Shown here one piece after another: positions 25,902-34,818 of a stretch of DNA of 64,000 nt; position 1 is the stretch's first letter, and every line of letters begins with the position of its first letter. The stretch comes from Streptomyces sp. DvalAA-43 (GTDB lineage: Bacteria > Actinomycetota > Actinomycetes > Streptomycetales > Streptomycetaceae): contig NZ_FMBW01000063.1 of NCBI RefSeq assembly GCF_900091725.1, positions 1-64,000 on the forward strand. Reading direction: 5' to 3'. Under the pieces are notes generated by a model that saw nothing but the letters and a program-made list of their open reading frames with translations, did not search any database and was not told the DNA's origin. A program made the translations under genes and the position numbers.

Positions 25902-26471
25902 TCATATTCGGCGCGGTGCGGCTCCGTCCTGCCAGCGGTAGAGGTCGCGCAGCAGGGAAATCTCGGCGCCGTGATGGATCAGCTCCCTGTTGACGTGCAG
26001 GACGATGCCCTCCATGGGAAACCGCTCGGGACCCACCGTGGGCGGATTGTCCAGGTCAGCGTCCGAGAGCTCGCGGACCCCCGCGTTCCATCTCCCATAC
26101 ATCTCATCGAGCTGTTTCAGCGCCTCGTCAGCGGTCCCCGCATAGGCGAATGTCTGGGAGTCGACGTCCTGGCCGCCGAAGTGCCATCCGACCCGATAGC
26201 CCAGGCAGGAGACGATGATGTGCGCCAGCCGCCAGGCAATCGTGGTCACCGGTGCCGGCACCGGCACCAGGTCAGGGGACGCGTAGTCCACCATCCATTC
26301 CCCCGAACCTGCCGACATCGATGCGGCCGACGTGCCACGCGAGCGGATGCTCCAGCAGCCGCGCACCGGCTCCCAGAAGTACTCCTCGTCGGTAAGACCG
26401 TCCAGCCGTGGCCGCAGGTTCTTCCGCCAGTGCCAGTCCAACTGCTCCGCGAGCCGCTCGCTTCTTGTCAT
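25902..26471 (-). CDS. DinB-like (DUF664-type) four-helix protein
   Basis: 189 residues from ATG 26471. Helical pattern of the DinB superfamily: ERLAEQLDWHWRKNLRPRLD then LTDEEYFWEPVRGCWSIR at the N-terminus, TTIAWRLAHIIVSCLGYRVG in the second helix, and LHVNRELIHHGAEISLLRDL at the end. The three metal-binding histidines typical of the family are plausibly His in RLAHII, His in GWHFGG or LHVNRE, and the HHGAE pair. DinB-like enzymes include thiol-dependent S-transferases and maleylpyruvate isomerase-like proteins. The substrate is unknown. It is a single gene, convergent with the SDR. Confidence 0.85.
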   Translation of the reverse strand: MTRSERLAEQLDWHWRKNLRPRLDGLTDEEYFWEPVRGCWSIRSRGTSAASMSAGSGEWMVDYASPDLVPVPAPVTTIAWRLAHIIVSCLGYRVGWHFGGQDVDSQTFAYAGTADEALKQLDEMYGRWNAGVRELSDADLDNPPTVGPERFPMEGIVLHVNRELIHHGAEISLLRDLYRWQDGAAPRRI

Positions 26472-26639
26472 TTCCGCACACTACATACGACGGAGACCTG
26501 ACTGCGACCCTCGCGGACGCCGTCGCCGGCCGTGGGCCGCGAGAGCGTACCGCACCGGGAGATGACACTGGGGGCCGATGTGCCCTTCGGGCCGCACCGC
26601 CGCGAGCGGCTGTACCATCAAGCGGCCCTCGCAGCCCGG

Positions 26640-26856
26640 CCGCATAGGAGGAGCCGAACCACCAGGCCGGCGTCTACCGGGGCGTGCTGCTGCGACGGTG
26701 GCGCAACATGCCGAGGCACACGATGTGGGACTTCCCCGACGATGCCGTCGAAGCGCCCCGGATCACTCGCCCCGCTAAGCCGTCGCGCCGGACAACAAGA
26801 TCAAGCACTACGAGACGCTGCTCAACCAGCACCCGGAAACGGACACCACCGCATGA
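26640..26856 (+). pseudogene. Tail of a degraded gene overlapping the next start by ATGA
   Basis: Short protein-like pieces in different frames: YRGVLLRRWRNMPRHTMWDF then DNKIKHYETLLNQHPETDTT with a stop at 26854-26856. The stop overlaps the ATG of the next gene (ATGA), a sign that both were once one operon. Family not recognised. Confidence 0.35.
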
Positions 26857-27268
26857 GCACCGCCCCCACCGCCAAGGCCCACCAAGACCGTTTCCAGCAC
26901 GGCCTGGAGATCCTCACCCGCGTCGACGGCAATGCCCGCCAGAAGGCCGCCGATTCCCCCCACCATCAGCCGAACTCGGCCACCAGGTCGTTGCTTGGGC
27001 CCTCGGTGAGATCTACGACCGTCCCGGCCTGGCCCCGCGCGACCGCCAGCTGGTCACCCTCGGCATACTCACCGCCCTCGGCGGATGCGAACCGCAGCTC
27101 GATGTGCACATCAACACCTCCCTCAACGTGGGCCTCACACCCGAAGAGATCGTAGAGACTGTGCTCCACTCCGCCGTCTACTGCGGCATGCCCAAGGCAC
27201 TCAACGCCACCTTCGTCGCCAAGAAGGTGTTCGCCGAACGCGGGCTCCTCCCCGTCGACGACCAGTGA
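26853..27268 (+). pseudogene. Carboxymuconolactone decarboxylase-like protein, frameshifted
   Basis: From ATG 26853 the reading STAPTAKAHQDRFQHGLEIL then TRVDGNARQKAAD is followed by a shift in a C6 run near 26957-26962. The following frame continues ELGHQVVAWALGEIYDRPGL, RDRQLVTLGILTALGGCEPQ, LDVHINTSLNVGLTPEEIVE, VLHSAVYCGMPKALNATFVA and ends VDDQ. This is the whole carboxymuconolactone decarboxylase (CMD/AhpD-like) fold in two frames; the usual CxxH redox pair is not seen (the family member has GGCEPQLDVH). One missing or added base inactivates it, unless the sequence has an error there. Confidence 0.8.
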
Positions 27269-27281
27269 CGCACGCGAACCT

Positions 27282-27314
27282 GACGCGACCGGGCCCCACA
27301 GTCCCGGCCGCGTC
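27282..27314 (+). terminator. Hairpin terminator after the CMD-like gene
   Basis: A 12-bp stem with a single G-A or A-C mismatch (GACGCGACCGGG / CCCGGCCGCGTC) and a 9-nt loop, starting 13 bp after the stop codon. The position and strength fit an intrinsic-type actinobacterial terminator. Confidence 0.7.
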
Positions 27315-27869
27315 ACTCGTTCCAACAGCTCAACCGACCGTGAGAGTGCCCAACTCTCGCCGGAGCAGGACCGCCACCAGAGACGGTCGGCGAGCGGGAA
27401 TTCCCCAACCTGCCGTCGCAGGTCACGAGGCTGGCGTGCGGCCACGTAGGGACACCACCTGCCGGAACGTGATCCACACCGCGCTGATGCCGCACTCCCC
27501 GGATCACGGCTGGGACCACCTCCCCGACGAAGTCGGCCGCACCGCCAGGGGCCGGGAGTGTCCGACCGGGCTGACGCAGGCACTGACCGCCGGCGGAGGC
27601 CGCCGGCTCCGCACTGGCCCGCGCCGAAGAGCCTGCCAGGACCGGCTGACCTCTGCACTAGATCCGATGGTCCATGGTCCGCCGCCCTCGTAGGCGGACC
27701 ATTCCTTCGCTGAGCTCGCCGAAGTGCCTTGGTGACGTGACACCAGCTCGTACCCGCCATATGCCATAAGTGGCAATAGTCATGACTACGTACTCCAGGA
27801 TGGCAGCTGCGGATGCGGCCTTCAGCGACCCTCTCCGGTGCGGTCGACCAGGGCGAGGCGGATTCGGTT
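27315..27869. other. Intergenic region without a supported gene
   Basis: Several readings are open, but none has protein-like composition or a good ribosome site. A small GAGAGTGCCCAACTCTC hairpin sits near 27341. The right edge abuts the end of the leftward hydrolase gene; AT-rich positions 27740-27800 could hold a promoter, but no gene is attached to it. Confidence 0.35.
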
Positions 27870-28706
27870 CTAGACGCGGAACGCCTTGCGGAGGAGTTCA
27901 CCGAACTCAGCGGGATGCGTGGTCAGGCCGATGTGCCCGCCGGGGAAGTGCAGGAGCTGTATGCCGAGGCGCACGGCCAGGAGAGCGGCCGGGCGATAGG
28001 CCAGCTCGCCGCTCGAGTCCTGTCCGCCGGCGAGGACGAGCTGATCCGACAGCGCCTCCAGCCGGTCCATGTCCGGGATGTAGGACATGAAGCTGGGAAC
28101 AATGCGCCCGACGAAGTACGGCAGGTTGGCCATCGTCTGTTCGGCCCTCGCCGCCGCCTGTGGCGGAAGCTCGATCTCGGCTTTCGGCTCGTTGGTGTCG
28201 CCGTCCTTCTTCAGACCCTCGGCGAACACAGCCATCGCCGGCATGAGTCCTTGCGTGCGGAACGTTTCCTGCACACGTGCGATGAGCTCTCGATGAGCGG
28301 CGGCGTCCGGCAGGACCATTACCGCCGGGGGCTCGTGCACCACGACGCGTTCGACGCGTTCGGGATGAGCGGTGAGCAGGTGCAGGGCGGCGATCGCGCC
28401 CGAACTGGCGCCGAACACCCGGGCGGGCTCACCGGGCGACAGCAGTTCCAGCATGCGGAACGCGTCGTCGGCGTGTTCGGCCACGCTCTGCTCGGCCTCG
28501 GGGTCGTCCAGCGTGCTTCGGGACATCCCGCGCGGGTCGTAGGTGGCGACCGTGTATTCGGTCGCGAGGTCGTCGGCGATGTCATCGAAGGAGGCCGCGC
28601 CGCCCGTCCCTCCGGGGATCAGGAGCAGGAGCGGGCCGTGTCCGCGCACTTCGTAGTGCAGAGTCGCGCCGTTCACGCGCAAGCTGCCGGTGGTCGGTTC
28701 GGTCAT
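27870..28706 (-). CDS. Alpha/beta hydrolase
   Basis: 278 residues from ATG 28706. It is an alpha/beta-hydrolase fold: LHYEVRGHGPLLLLIPGGTG (oxyanion loop), YDPRGMSRSTLD, nucleophile elbow GASSGAIAALHLL (Ser near residue 113), a late Asp region (QLVLAGGQDSSGE), and the catalytic His in FPGGHIGLTTHP near the end. It is a probable esterase or C-C hydrolase of unknown substrate. Its ATG overlaps the TGA of the TetR regulator by 4 bases (28703-28706), so the pair is a coupled operon. The regulator probably controls both genes from the operator at 29313-29347. Confidence 0.9.
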   Translation of the reverse strand: MTEPTTGSLRVNGATLHYEVRGHGPLLLLIPGGTGGAASFDDIADDLATEYTVATYDPRGMSRSTLDDPEAEQSVAEHADDAFRMLELLSPGEPARVFGASSGAIAALHLLTAHPERVERVVVHEPPAVMVLPDAAAHRELIARVQETFRTQGLMPAMAVFAEGLKKDGDTNEPKAEIELPPQAAARAEQTMANLPYFVGRIVPSFMSYIPDMDRLEALSDQLVLAGGQDSSGELAYRPAALLAVRLGIQLLHFPGGHIGLTTHPAEFGELLRKAFRV

Positions 28707-29296
28707 GAGGAGTCTCCTTCTCGGGATGGGGGCCAGTGCTCCAGGAGGATGTGCAGGGCGTCGAGGGCCCGGAGCCAGGACTGTTGCGGCGAACGCTGGT
28801 GTGCGAACCCGCCCGCGGCTTCCAGGGCGACGAACCCGTGGAACGTGCTGCGCAGCAGCCGGACCACATCGGTCAGGTCCGGCTCGGCCAGTCCGTAGCC
28901 GCGCAGCATGGCGTAGGTCAGCTCGACCGCGCGCCGCGGTCCGGGCGCTTTGGCGGCCGGCTCGGGGTCGATCCGGATCGGGGTCTGCGTCGCCATGTAG
29001 CGGCCCGGATGCTCGTGGGCGTACTCCCGCCAGGCGTTCGCAAAGGCGACCAGCGCGTCCTTGCCCGCCCGTCCAGCGGTCGCCTCCGCGATATGGATGG
29101 TTTTCTCGTCCGCCGCCAGCAAAGCGATCCGTCCGCGCAGATCCTCCAGACCGCGGACGTGCGTGTAGAGACTCGCGTCCCTCACGCCGAGCCGCCGCGC
29201 CACCTGCGACATGGTCACATGGTCGAGTCCGACCTCGTCCGCCAACTCGGCGCCCGCGACCGTAACTCGCTCCGCCGTCAGCCCTGCCCGCACCAT
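28703..29296 (-). CDS. TetR-family regulator of the hydrolase operon
   Basis: 197 residues from ATG 29296. The N-terminal TetR helix-turn-helix is clear (HVTMSQVARRLGVRDASLYT then HVRGLEDLRGRIALLAADEK). The ligand-binding C-terminal half resembles the WHG/TetR_C_33 type (FHGFVALEAAGGFAHQRSPQ). It is the first gene of the operon with the alpha/beta hydrolase, joined by an ATGA overlap. A palindromic operator lies just upstream of its start, so autorepression relieved by a small ligand is likely, the hydrolase perhaps acting on that ligand. Confidence 0.92.
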   Translation of the reverse strand: MVRAGLTAERVTVAGAELADEVGLDHVTMSQVARRLGVRDASLYTHVRGLEDLRGRIALLAADEKTIHIAEATAGRAGKDALVAFANAWREYAHEHPGRYMATQTPIRIDPEPAAKAPGPRRAVELTYAMLRGYGLAEPDLTDVVRLLRSTFHGFVALEAAGGFAHQRSPQQSWLRALDALHILLEHWPPSREGDSS

Positions 29297-29312
29297 GCAC
29301 CCTCCACATCAT

Positions 29313-29347
29313 CCTAGGGATTCTAGGTTTAACCTAGGGTTCCTAGG
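29313..29347. promoter_or_regulatory. Palindromic operator upstream of the TetR gene
   Basis: A central dyad CTAGGTT-T-AACCTAG (29323-29337) is flanked by CCTAGG at 29313-29318 and at 29342-29347. The region is AT-rich against its surroundings and sits 17-51 bp upstream of the tetR start, where a repressor would cover the promoter. Binding by the adjacent regulator is inferred. Confidence 0.8.
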
Positions 29348-29669
29348 AATGGCAAGCGGGAGGCACGTCGGCACGTACCTCGGTTGTCGATGGCTCTCCC
29401 ACCGGATTCCGCTGCCGCCTTACGCGTCTCCGGCTTCCGCACAATCACCGGCCCTCGACCGAACGTCGACGCGGCGCGGGGAGCAACCGGCAGCGCCGAT
29501 CAGGTCTCGTCACCCATCCAAGGGTGGGCTGGTCTCACCCCGGCGGGCCGTCCGGCCATGACCGCGCCATCGCCTCCGACATCCGCCGCAGACGCGGCGC
29601 GCGATCACGAGGCCGTTCGCTCCGCCCTGCCCGTACCTGGCCTGGCGGGGGCCGTGTTGGCGGCGCGTC
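29348..29669. other. Intergenic region
   Basis: No gene supported. Readings on both strands are mixed and Arg/Pro-rich. It may contain the decayed signal-peptide part of the following secreted-protein pseudogene (LAGAVLAA-like piece near 29640-29665). Confidence 0.3.
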
Positions 29670-30055
29670 GAGGCTCCGTTGGGCACCGAGCACACTCTTG
29701 CCCCATCGGCCGGAGGCCCGGATGCGCCGCACCCGGGCCCGGTCAGCTGGGACTCCGGCCCGGACACGTACGCGACGGCCACCGTCACCGGGTACGCCAC
29801 CGTGGCACGGCGCTCGGGCAAGAAGGACGGCCGATGGTACGGCTGGGCGAAGACGGCCACGCAGTACTCCAAGTACGGGGTGTGGATCGACCGGTCCACG
29901 GACGGCGGCAGGAGGTGGGACGGGACGCGTGGATACCAGCACCGTGACGGGGCGAGGCGTACACGCCGACGCAGTACTGACCGGACGGCACCTGGCAGCG
30001 CGCCTGCGTGAATGTCAAGGGCGTTCGACTGACGTGCACGGGCTGGGTCGGCTGA
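29670..30055 (+). pseudogene. Small secreted protein, frameshifted with an in-frame stop
   Basis: The reading GPVSWDSGPDTYATATVTGY, ATVARRSGKKDGRWYGWAKT and YGVWIDRSTDGGRRWDGTRG is clearly coding. Near 29948 the frame shifts and continues GEAYTPTQY, a TGA stop (Cys or Trp expected), then PDGTWQRACVNVKGVRLTCT and GWVG with a stop at 30055. The intact protein would be an about 110-residue secreted, Tyr/Trp/Cys-rich domain of unknown function. Two independent lesions make a sequencing error unlikely. Family not recognised. Confidence 0.6.
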
Positions 30056-30337
30056 CGGTTGCCCGAAGCGGCCCTGGGCGCAGGCCCGGTACTCCGTTGG
30101 GCAACCCTGATGAGCTTGCGATGGTCCCGGGCTCTCGGCATTCCGCAGGGCGTGCCACCGGCAATGAGGCGACGTCTCAGTGTGCGCGGGAATCCTCCGC
30201 CGTGCGGATATCGATCTGCGTAGGCCCACGACTCGCCACGTCTCTCGCCTGGGTCGACGCAGCCTCGCGGACGGCCGGTGAACCGATGGGTTCCCCTCGC
30301 CATAACCCTTTCTCCAGAGGTTCACTGAGTCACTACC

Positions 30338-32128
30338 ATGCATTGCGTGAAACAAACGTTCGAGCGCATGAAGCGCCGTCTTCTTCCGGTTGTCGGAGCC
30401 ACCCTGACCGCGACCCTGCTGCTTCCGGTCCAGTCCGCGCAGGCGGCCACCGCGCTGGATCCTGTCCCGACCAATTACACGTTGACCCGCATTGACGGTG
30501 ACAAGTCGGCACTCGTCTCCTCCGCCGAAAGTGCCGGCGTGGCGAAGGCATCCATCGCCGATGTGCTCGGCGCCCGGACCGGTCGCCCGTCCCTGTGTCA
30601 CGGCACCGGGATGAACGGCGCGTTGAGATACGACGGATTCTGCTGGGACGACGCCGACGACCGGACCGGGTACACCGACAAGTACAGCGACCCCGCGCTC
30701 AACGGCGGCTGGATGCCTCAGGGCTTCTCCGGGTCGCACGACGCGACGGACAGTGGCCTGTACGCCGGACAACACCTGTACGCCGCGTCCTGGTACTTCG
30801 GAAACTACGAGAACAGCAAGGCGAACGAGCAGTACTCCCGGATCTCCCTGATCAAGTCGACCGGCGACACGGTGACGTACGGGCACGTGGCACTCGTGGA
30901 GCCCACCAACGGCGACTTCAAGAAGCCGATTTACCTCTCGCACGCGGACGGCCTTGCCTGGTACGGCGATCGCCTGTACGTGGCGAACGGCGTCGAACTG
31001 CAGGTGTACGACCTCAGGCACCTGTGGAGGATGACCGACGCCGGCCCCGGCACCAAGGGAGCTACGGGTCTGGGCAAGGACGCTCAGGGCAACGTGACTA
31101 CCTCGGCGCGCTATCACTCCTGGGCGTTGCCGCTGGTGGCGCGCTACACCACGAAGCCGGAGTACGTCGCCGACGCTCCCGACACCGACGTTCCCGACAA
31201 AACCGAGCCCGGATCCCTCAAGAAGAACCAGCCGTTCCCCGATTCCACCGACACCTACGCGGGCAACCCGCGCAGCTGCGGACCCACGAACGGGGTTGTG
31301 TGCCTGAGCAGTCTGAGCGTCGACCGGTCGACCTCGTCCTTGGTCTCGGTCGAGAACCGGAGGGAGGGGGGAGCCCGTATCGTCCGCTGGCCCCTGGGCG
31401 AGCTCGCCGCCGACAGTGCCGTGGTGAACTCCCGCCCCACGGGGTACACCACGCCCGTGTTCAACGTGCAGGGTACGGCCACCGACGGCACGAACTTCTA
31501 CATGAGCGGCGACTGCCCCACCTCGTGGCCCAAGGGCTTCTCCTGCGTCCACGTGGCCGCCTCGGGTCAGGCTCCCCGAGTCCTCACGCAGTCGGCGTGG
31601 CTGACGCAGGGCCTGTCGTGGGACCCGAACGCCAAGCGCCTGTGGGGCCTGAACGAGGCGCTGGAGGACTCCGCCGGTCCGCACCGCGTGGTGTTCTCCC
31701 TCGATCCCTCGGCAGGCAGGGAGGTCGACGGCTGGAGCTGGATCTCCAACTTCAACAAGCCGGGCTCCGTGTGCGCCACACCTGCGGGCGAAAGCACCGC
31801 AAACGGCACCGTCGTCACGGTGTACCACTGCACGGGGGCCGAGAGCCAGCGCTGGGCCTTCGTCGACGGCCGTCTCGTCCACAAGGCGAGCGGCAAGTGT
31901 CTGACCCCGCAGGGCGACGCGGAAGGCACCGACGGAACCGTGCTGACCTTGTGGACCTGCAATCCCTCGGCCCTCTCCCAGTTGTTCTACCGGGACGGCG
32001 CCACCATCACGAACAGGCTCGGCAAGGCCGTCACCCCCAAGGGCAACTCGCTCGCCGACGGCGTCTGGCTGACCCTGTGGACGAACAACCGCGCGAACGT
32101 CCAGGAATGGAGCCTCAAGGGGTTCTGA
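30338..32128 (+). CDS. Secreted protein with C-terminal ricin-type lectin domain
   Basis: 596 residues from ATG 30338; ATG 30368 (MKRRLLPVVG) is equally good and gives a more usual signal peptide, cleaved after QSAQA. The mature N-terminal about 430 residues show repeated beta-rich stretches (HLYAASWYFGNYENSKANEQ, LYVANGVELQVYDLRHLWRM, TPVFNVQGTATDGTNFYMSG), consistent with a beta-propeller-like extracellular domain, but I do not recognise the family. The last about 130 residues form a ricin B lectin (beta-trefoil) with QxW-like repeats (ESQRWAF, SQLFYRD, VQEWSLKGF). It is probably an extracellular glycan-binding protein. A strong hairpin follows the stop. Confidence 0.85.
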   Translation: MHCVKQTFERMKRRLLPVVGATLTATLLLPVQSAQAATALDPVPTNYTLTRIDGDKSALVSSAESAGVAKASIADVLGARTGRPSLCHGTGMNGALRYDGFCWDDADDRTGYTDKYSDPALNGGWMPQGFSGSHDATDSGLYAGQHLYAASWYFGNYENSKANEQYSRISLIKSTGDTVTYGHVALVEPTNGDFKKPIYLSHADGLAWYGDRLYVANGVELQVYDLRHLWRMTDAGPGTKGATGLGKDAQGNVTTSARYHSWALPLVARYTTKPEYVADAPDTDVPDKTEPGSLKKNQPFPDSTDTYAGNPRSCGPTNGVVCLSSLSVDRSTSSLVSVENRREGGARIVRWPLGELAADSAVVNSRPTGYTTPVFNVQGTATDGTNFYMSGDCPTSWPKGFSCVHVAASGQAPRVLTQSAWLTQGLSWDPNAKRLWGLNEALEDSAGPHRVVFSLDPSAGREVDGWSWISNFNKPGSVCATPAGESTANGTVVTVYHCTGAESQRWAFVDGRLVHKASGKCLTPQGDAEGTDGTVLTLWTCNPSALSQLFYRDGATITNRLGKAVTPKGNSLADGVWLTLWTNNRANVQEWSLKGF

Positions 32129-32167
32129 GGAGAGCGGCAGGGGCCAGCCGGACCCGTACGCTCGCCC

Positions 32168-32204
32168 CGCCGTGCCTCCCGCCCGGCAGCCGGGAGGCAC
32201 GGGC
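32168..32204 (+). terminator. Hairpin terminator of the ricin-lectin gene
   Basis: A perfect 12-bp stem (CCGTGCCTCCCG at 32170-32181, CGGGAGGCACGG at 32191-32202) with a 9-nt loop, about 40 bp after the stop codon. Confidence 0.75.
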
Positions 32205-32336
32205 GCCGAGGCCGCGGCGGACCTCCTGCTGCCGTACGACCGCCGCGACCTGGGCCGGCTCCTGCCAGAGAGGCGTGGCGCCCGCGAAGGGCACGGCGAG
32301 CCGACCGACCTGTTGGAGCCCCCCAGTAGGGCTTTG

Positions 32337-33060
32337 TCAGGTGGTGTCGTAGGGCTGCCATGGGGTGGGTTGTCGGCGGGTGGGGCAGGTTCCGGTCCAG
32401 GTGGCCAGGAGGTGTTGGAAGAGTGTCAGGGCCTGGTCGGGGGTCAGGCCCTGGCAGGGGCTTTTGGGCAGGTCCGCTGTTCGGTCAGGCGGTCGGTGAA
32501 CAAGCAGCCCTCGAAGTGGTCCAGTCCGAGGGTGGTCTTTCGGACGAGATCGCGGGCGGGAATGTCGGCGGGCAGGTTGGAGATCCAGTGCCTGACCGGC
32601 TCGTCCTCCCCTTCCGGACACCGGGCGATCAGCCACCGCAGTGGAAGGACACCGTCCGGGGCGGGCTTCGGGCGACGGTCGGCCAGGCGGACACGCAAGA
32701 ACACGAAGCGGGCGGACATGGCGGCTTTCGAGCCCTTGCGCCAGGTGACCGCGACCGCGCTGTCGCGTCGTTGGGCCAGGACGTGTTCGCGCAGGCCGGG
32801 AGGCCGGGTGCGATAGCGGGCAGCGACCTGGGGCCGAGTCCGCCGTACGGCAGCTCATAGGGTTCGGCTGTCTCGCTCCGGGCGGTCATCTCGCCCTTGG
32901 CCTGCAGTGCGTAGGCCGGGCCGCGGTCCTCCGGGCCGTGGCGGAAGTCGGCGTTCGCCCCGTAGCCGGTGTCCGCGACCAGTACCGCGGGCCGGAGTCC
33001 GACGGTGGCCGGTCCGTCGAGCATGTCCAGCCCTCGTTCTGTCGGGTGTGCGGAGGCCTG
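32337..33060 (-). pseudogene. IS701-family transposase remnant
   Basis: Pieces in several frames reconstruct the C-terminal two thirds of an IS701-type DDE transposase: VLVADTGYGANADFRHGPED, AYALQAKGEMTARSETAEPY, ELPYGGLGPRSLP, then SARFVFLRVRLADRRPKPAP, LRWLIARCPEGEDEPVRHWI, SNLPADIPARDLVRKTTLGL, DHFEG, and a tail FQHLLATWTGTCPTRRQPTP. Several frameshifts are present. The segment with the catalytic Glu (WRIEHDYRELK in the family) is deleted between DLVR and KTTLGLDHFEG. Dead element; its terminal repeats are not visible. Confidence 0.75.
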
Positions 33061-33447
33061 ACTCCAACACCCCACGCCGATGGGCCGCTTCTCCCGCGGC
33101 GAGCATCGTCAGGCAGGCGTCGTGCTCGGGAGTGAGGGTGACGTCGACGATATGCATGCCGGCCAGGAACGCGGTGACCAGGTGCCCAGCTCGTGCGCCG
33201 CGGGGCCTTGCAGGTCTGTCTCCAGCGGCAGTATGAGGACATGGTTGGCGCAGCACCAACGGAAGGGCGCGGGATGGAAGGAGTCGGCGGGGCTGCCGTC
33301 CAGCCCGATGCTGAGGTAGCCGGCGTGTGTCACGACGCCAAGGGTGTCAGGGGAAGGCCCGGACGAAGTCGGCTTGCCGTTCCGCTGTGCGCCGTCCGGG
33401 GAGCGCACGACAGCCCTTCCTCTCCCACTGGCTACCGCCGCTTCGGC
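33061..33447. other. Degenerate region next to the IS701 remnant
   Basis: Minus-strand readings (for example GYLSIGLDGSPADSFHPAPF and HLVTAFLAGMHIVDVTLTPE) look partly coding but in different frames and without a start. They may belong to the same broken element or another insertion. No functional gene supported. Confidence 0.3.
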
Positions 33448-33789
33448 TCAGCCGAGGAAGTCGACGTGGTCGATCAGGCCGTCGCGGACCCGGTAGGCGA
33501 CCAGCACACGGAGGGGGTCGTCCGCGATGCCGTGGGCGATCTCGTGGTCCACCACCCAGTCGCCCTCGGTGAGCCGGCCGACGATCTCGGCCCGGCAGCG
33601 GCCCTTGGCGAACATGTCGGCGTACGCCTCCCGCACGGCGTCGCGCCCGAGCAGGCGGTCGCCGCCGCGGCGGTTGATGCAGACGTCGGAGGCGTACGTC
33701 GCCGCGAAGGCTTCGAGGTCATGGCTGTTGTAGGCGGCGAGTTGGCGTTCGACGATGGTCTCTGGGGTGGTCACCAGTTGATCATGCAT
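33448..33789 (-). CDS. SnoaL/NTF2-like protein (113 aa)
   Basis: Starts at ATG 33789. A complete NTF2-like cone fold: ETIVERQLAAYNSHDLEAFA at the N-terminus, AATYASDVCINRRGGDRLLG, REAYADMFAKGRCRAEIVGR, and the final strands WVVDHEIAHGIADDPLRVLV then AYRVRDGLIDHVDFLG. This family includes steroid delta-isomerase-like, polyketide cyclase-like and ligand-binding proteins; substrate cannot be assigned from sequence. It is a single gene between IS debris on one side and a noncoding gap on the other. Confidence 0.85.
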   Translation of the reverse strand: MHDQLVTTPETIVERQLAAYNSHDLEAFAATYASDVCINRRGGDRLLGRDAVREAYADMFAKGRCRAEIVGRLTEGDWVVDHEIAHGIADDPLRVLVAYRVRDGLIDHVDFLG

Positions 33790-34164
33790 AGTGTTTCCTC
33801 GCTCGTCCAGGGAAGACAGGGATTACTCCGATCGGCACATGCCCACCTCGCACGACCTCCCGTTCGGCATCTGTCTGCAGCCACACCCACCCCAGGCCAG
33901 CCGACCGCCCACCATCAGCTTCGACGGTTCCCCCGAGCACGCACTGGACTGCACGTGCGGTCTGCACCTCGTCGCAACCCATCCCATCGACCAGACCGCA
34001 TGTCACCCCCAAAGACTCCCGAAGCCGACCACCAAAAGAGCGTTTCATCCGCATATCCATGGTTGGTGCCGCTGGTAAGGGTGTGTCAGCGCTTGCGGGC
34101 TCTCCGCTGACAGGCGGGGGATGCCAGCGGAGACCCGTGAGAAGCGTAGTGCGAGGATGGCCCC
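33790..34164. other. Intergenic region
   Basis: Contains the start regions of two divergent genes. Open readings on both strands (about 90 codons each) overlap one another and are not protein-like. No hairpin or dyad noticed. Confidence 0.35.
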
Positions 34165-34572
34165 ATGAGGTTGACTGACGACGAAAGCGAAACCATCCAT
34201 TACGTACGCTTTCAGTCGCCGCACCGGAACAAGCGAGGCCACTTCACCGGCGTCTTCGGTCTCATCAACACGCTGGCGCGGGAGGGGAAACTGTCGGAGG
34301 AACAGGAACTCTTCCGTCGCACCAACAACAGTTGGTACAACGCCGCGTACACCGACCCTTCGACCGTTGATCCCGGCATTTATGACCACGAGATCAACCC
34401 CGGTGCAGCAGCATGGTTCAAGCCGTCGGCCGAGCATCTCCTTGCACGGGTCCCTGGCTATCTTGTGATTCTCGCAGCCCACGGCGTCGATTGCCGACTG
34501 CTGCGTTCCACGGATCCGGGTCGAGTCATCTATGAGGACGACGTGCAGGTCGTGGTCGTGCCGTACGCGTAG
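34165..34572 (+). CDS. Hypothetical protein (135 aa)
   Basis: Starts at ATG 34165 with GAGGA upstream. Acidic N-terminus, aromatic-rich centre (ELFRRTNNSWYNAAYTDPST, DPGIYDHEINPGAAAWFKPS), and a regular alpha/beta C-terminus (HLLARVPGYLVILAAHGVDC, RVIYEDDVQVVVVPYA). No signal peptide or membrane segment. I do not recognise the family. It precedes the CdiI-like immunity gene by 246 bp on the same strand, but nothing shows that the two are a pair. Confidence 0.75.
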   Translation: MRLTDDESETIHYVRFQSPHRNKRGHFTGVFGLINTLAREGKLSEEQELFRRTNNSWYNAAYTDPSTVDPGIYDHEINPGAAAWFKPSAEHLLARVPGYLVILAAHGVDCRLLRSTDPGRVIYEDDVQVVVVPYA

Positions 34573-34818
34573 GCTTCGCAGCTCTCGCGCACCGGAACGC
34601 CAACAATCGGTAAGCTGGCGGTATTCATGAATGCGCTGAGATATCAGGCACGCACCAGTTCGAGATGCATTCGCGGTTCGGCCATTCACTCGCAGAAACC
34701 CGTAACACGATCTTGCTATCTCAGACCGTGTTCGAGATCTCGCGTTGTGATCGGGCGGCCGGAGCGCAGCAATGGTCTCCGGCTACCCGACCACACGCAT
34801 CCACGAGAGAATCGTCTG
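34573..34818. other. Intergenic region before the CdiI-like gene
   Basis: This 246-bp stretch is notably less GC-rich than its surroundings (for example TTCATGAATGCGCTGAGATA at about 34626). The frame of the next gene is open through part of it, but the composition is not coding. It probably holds the promoter of the 34819 gene. Confidence 0.35.
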
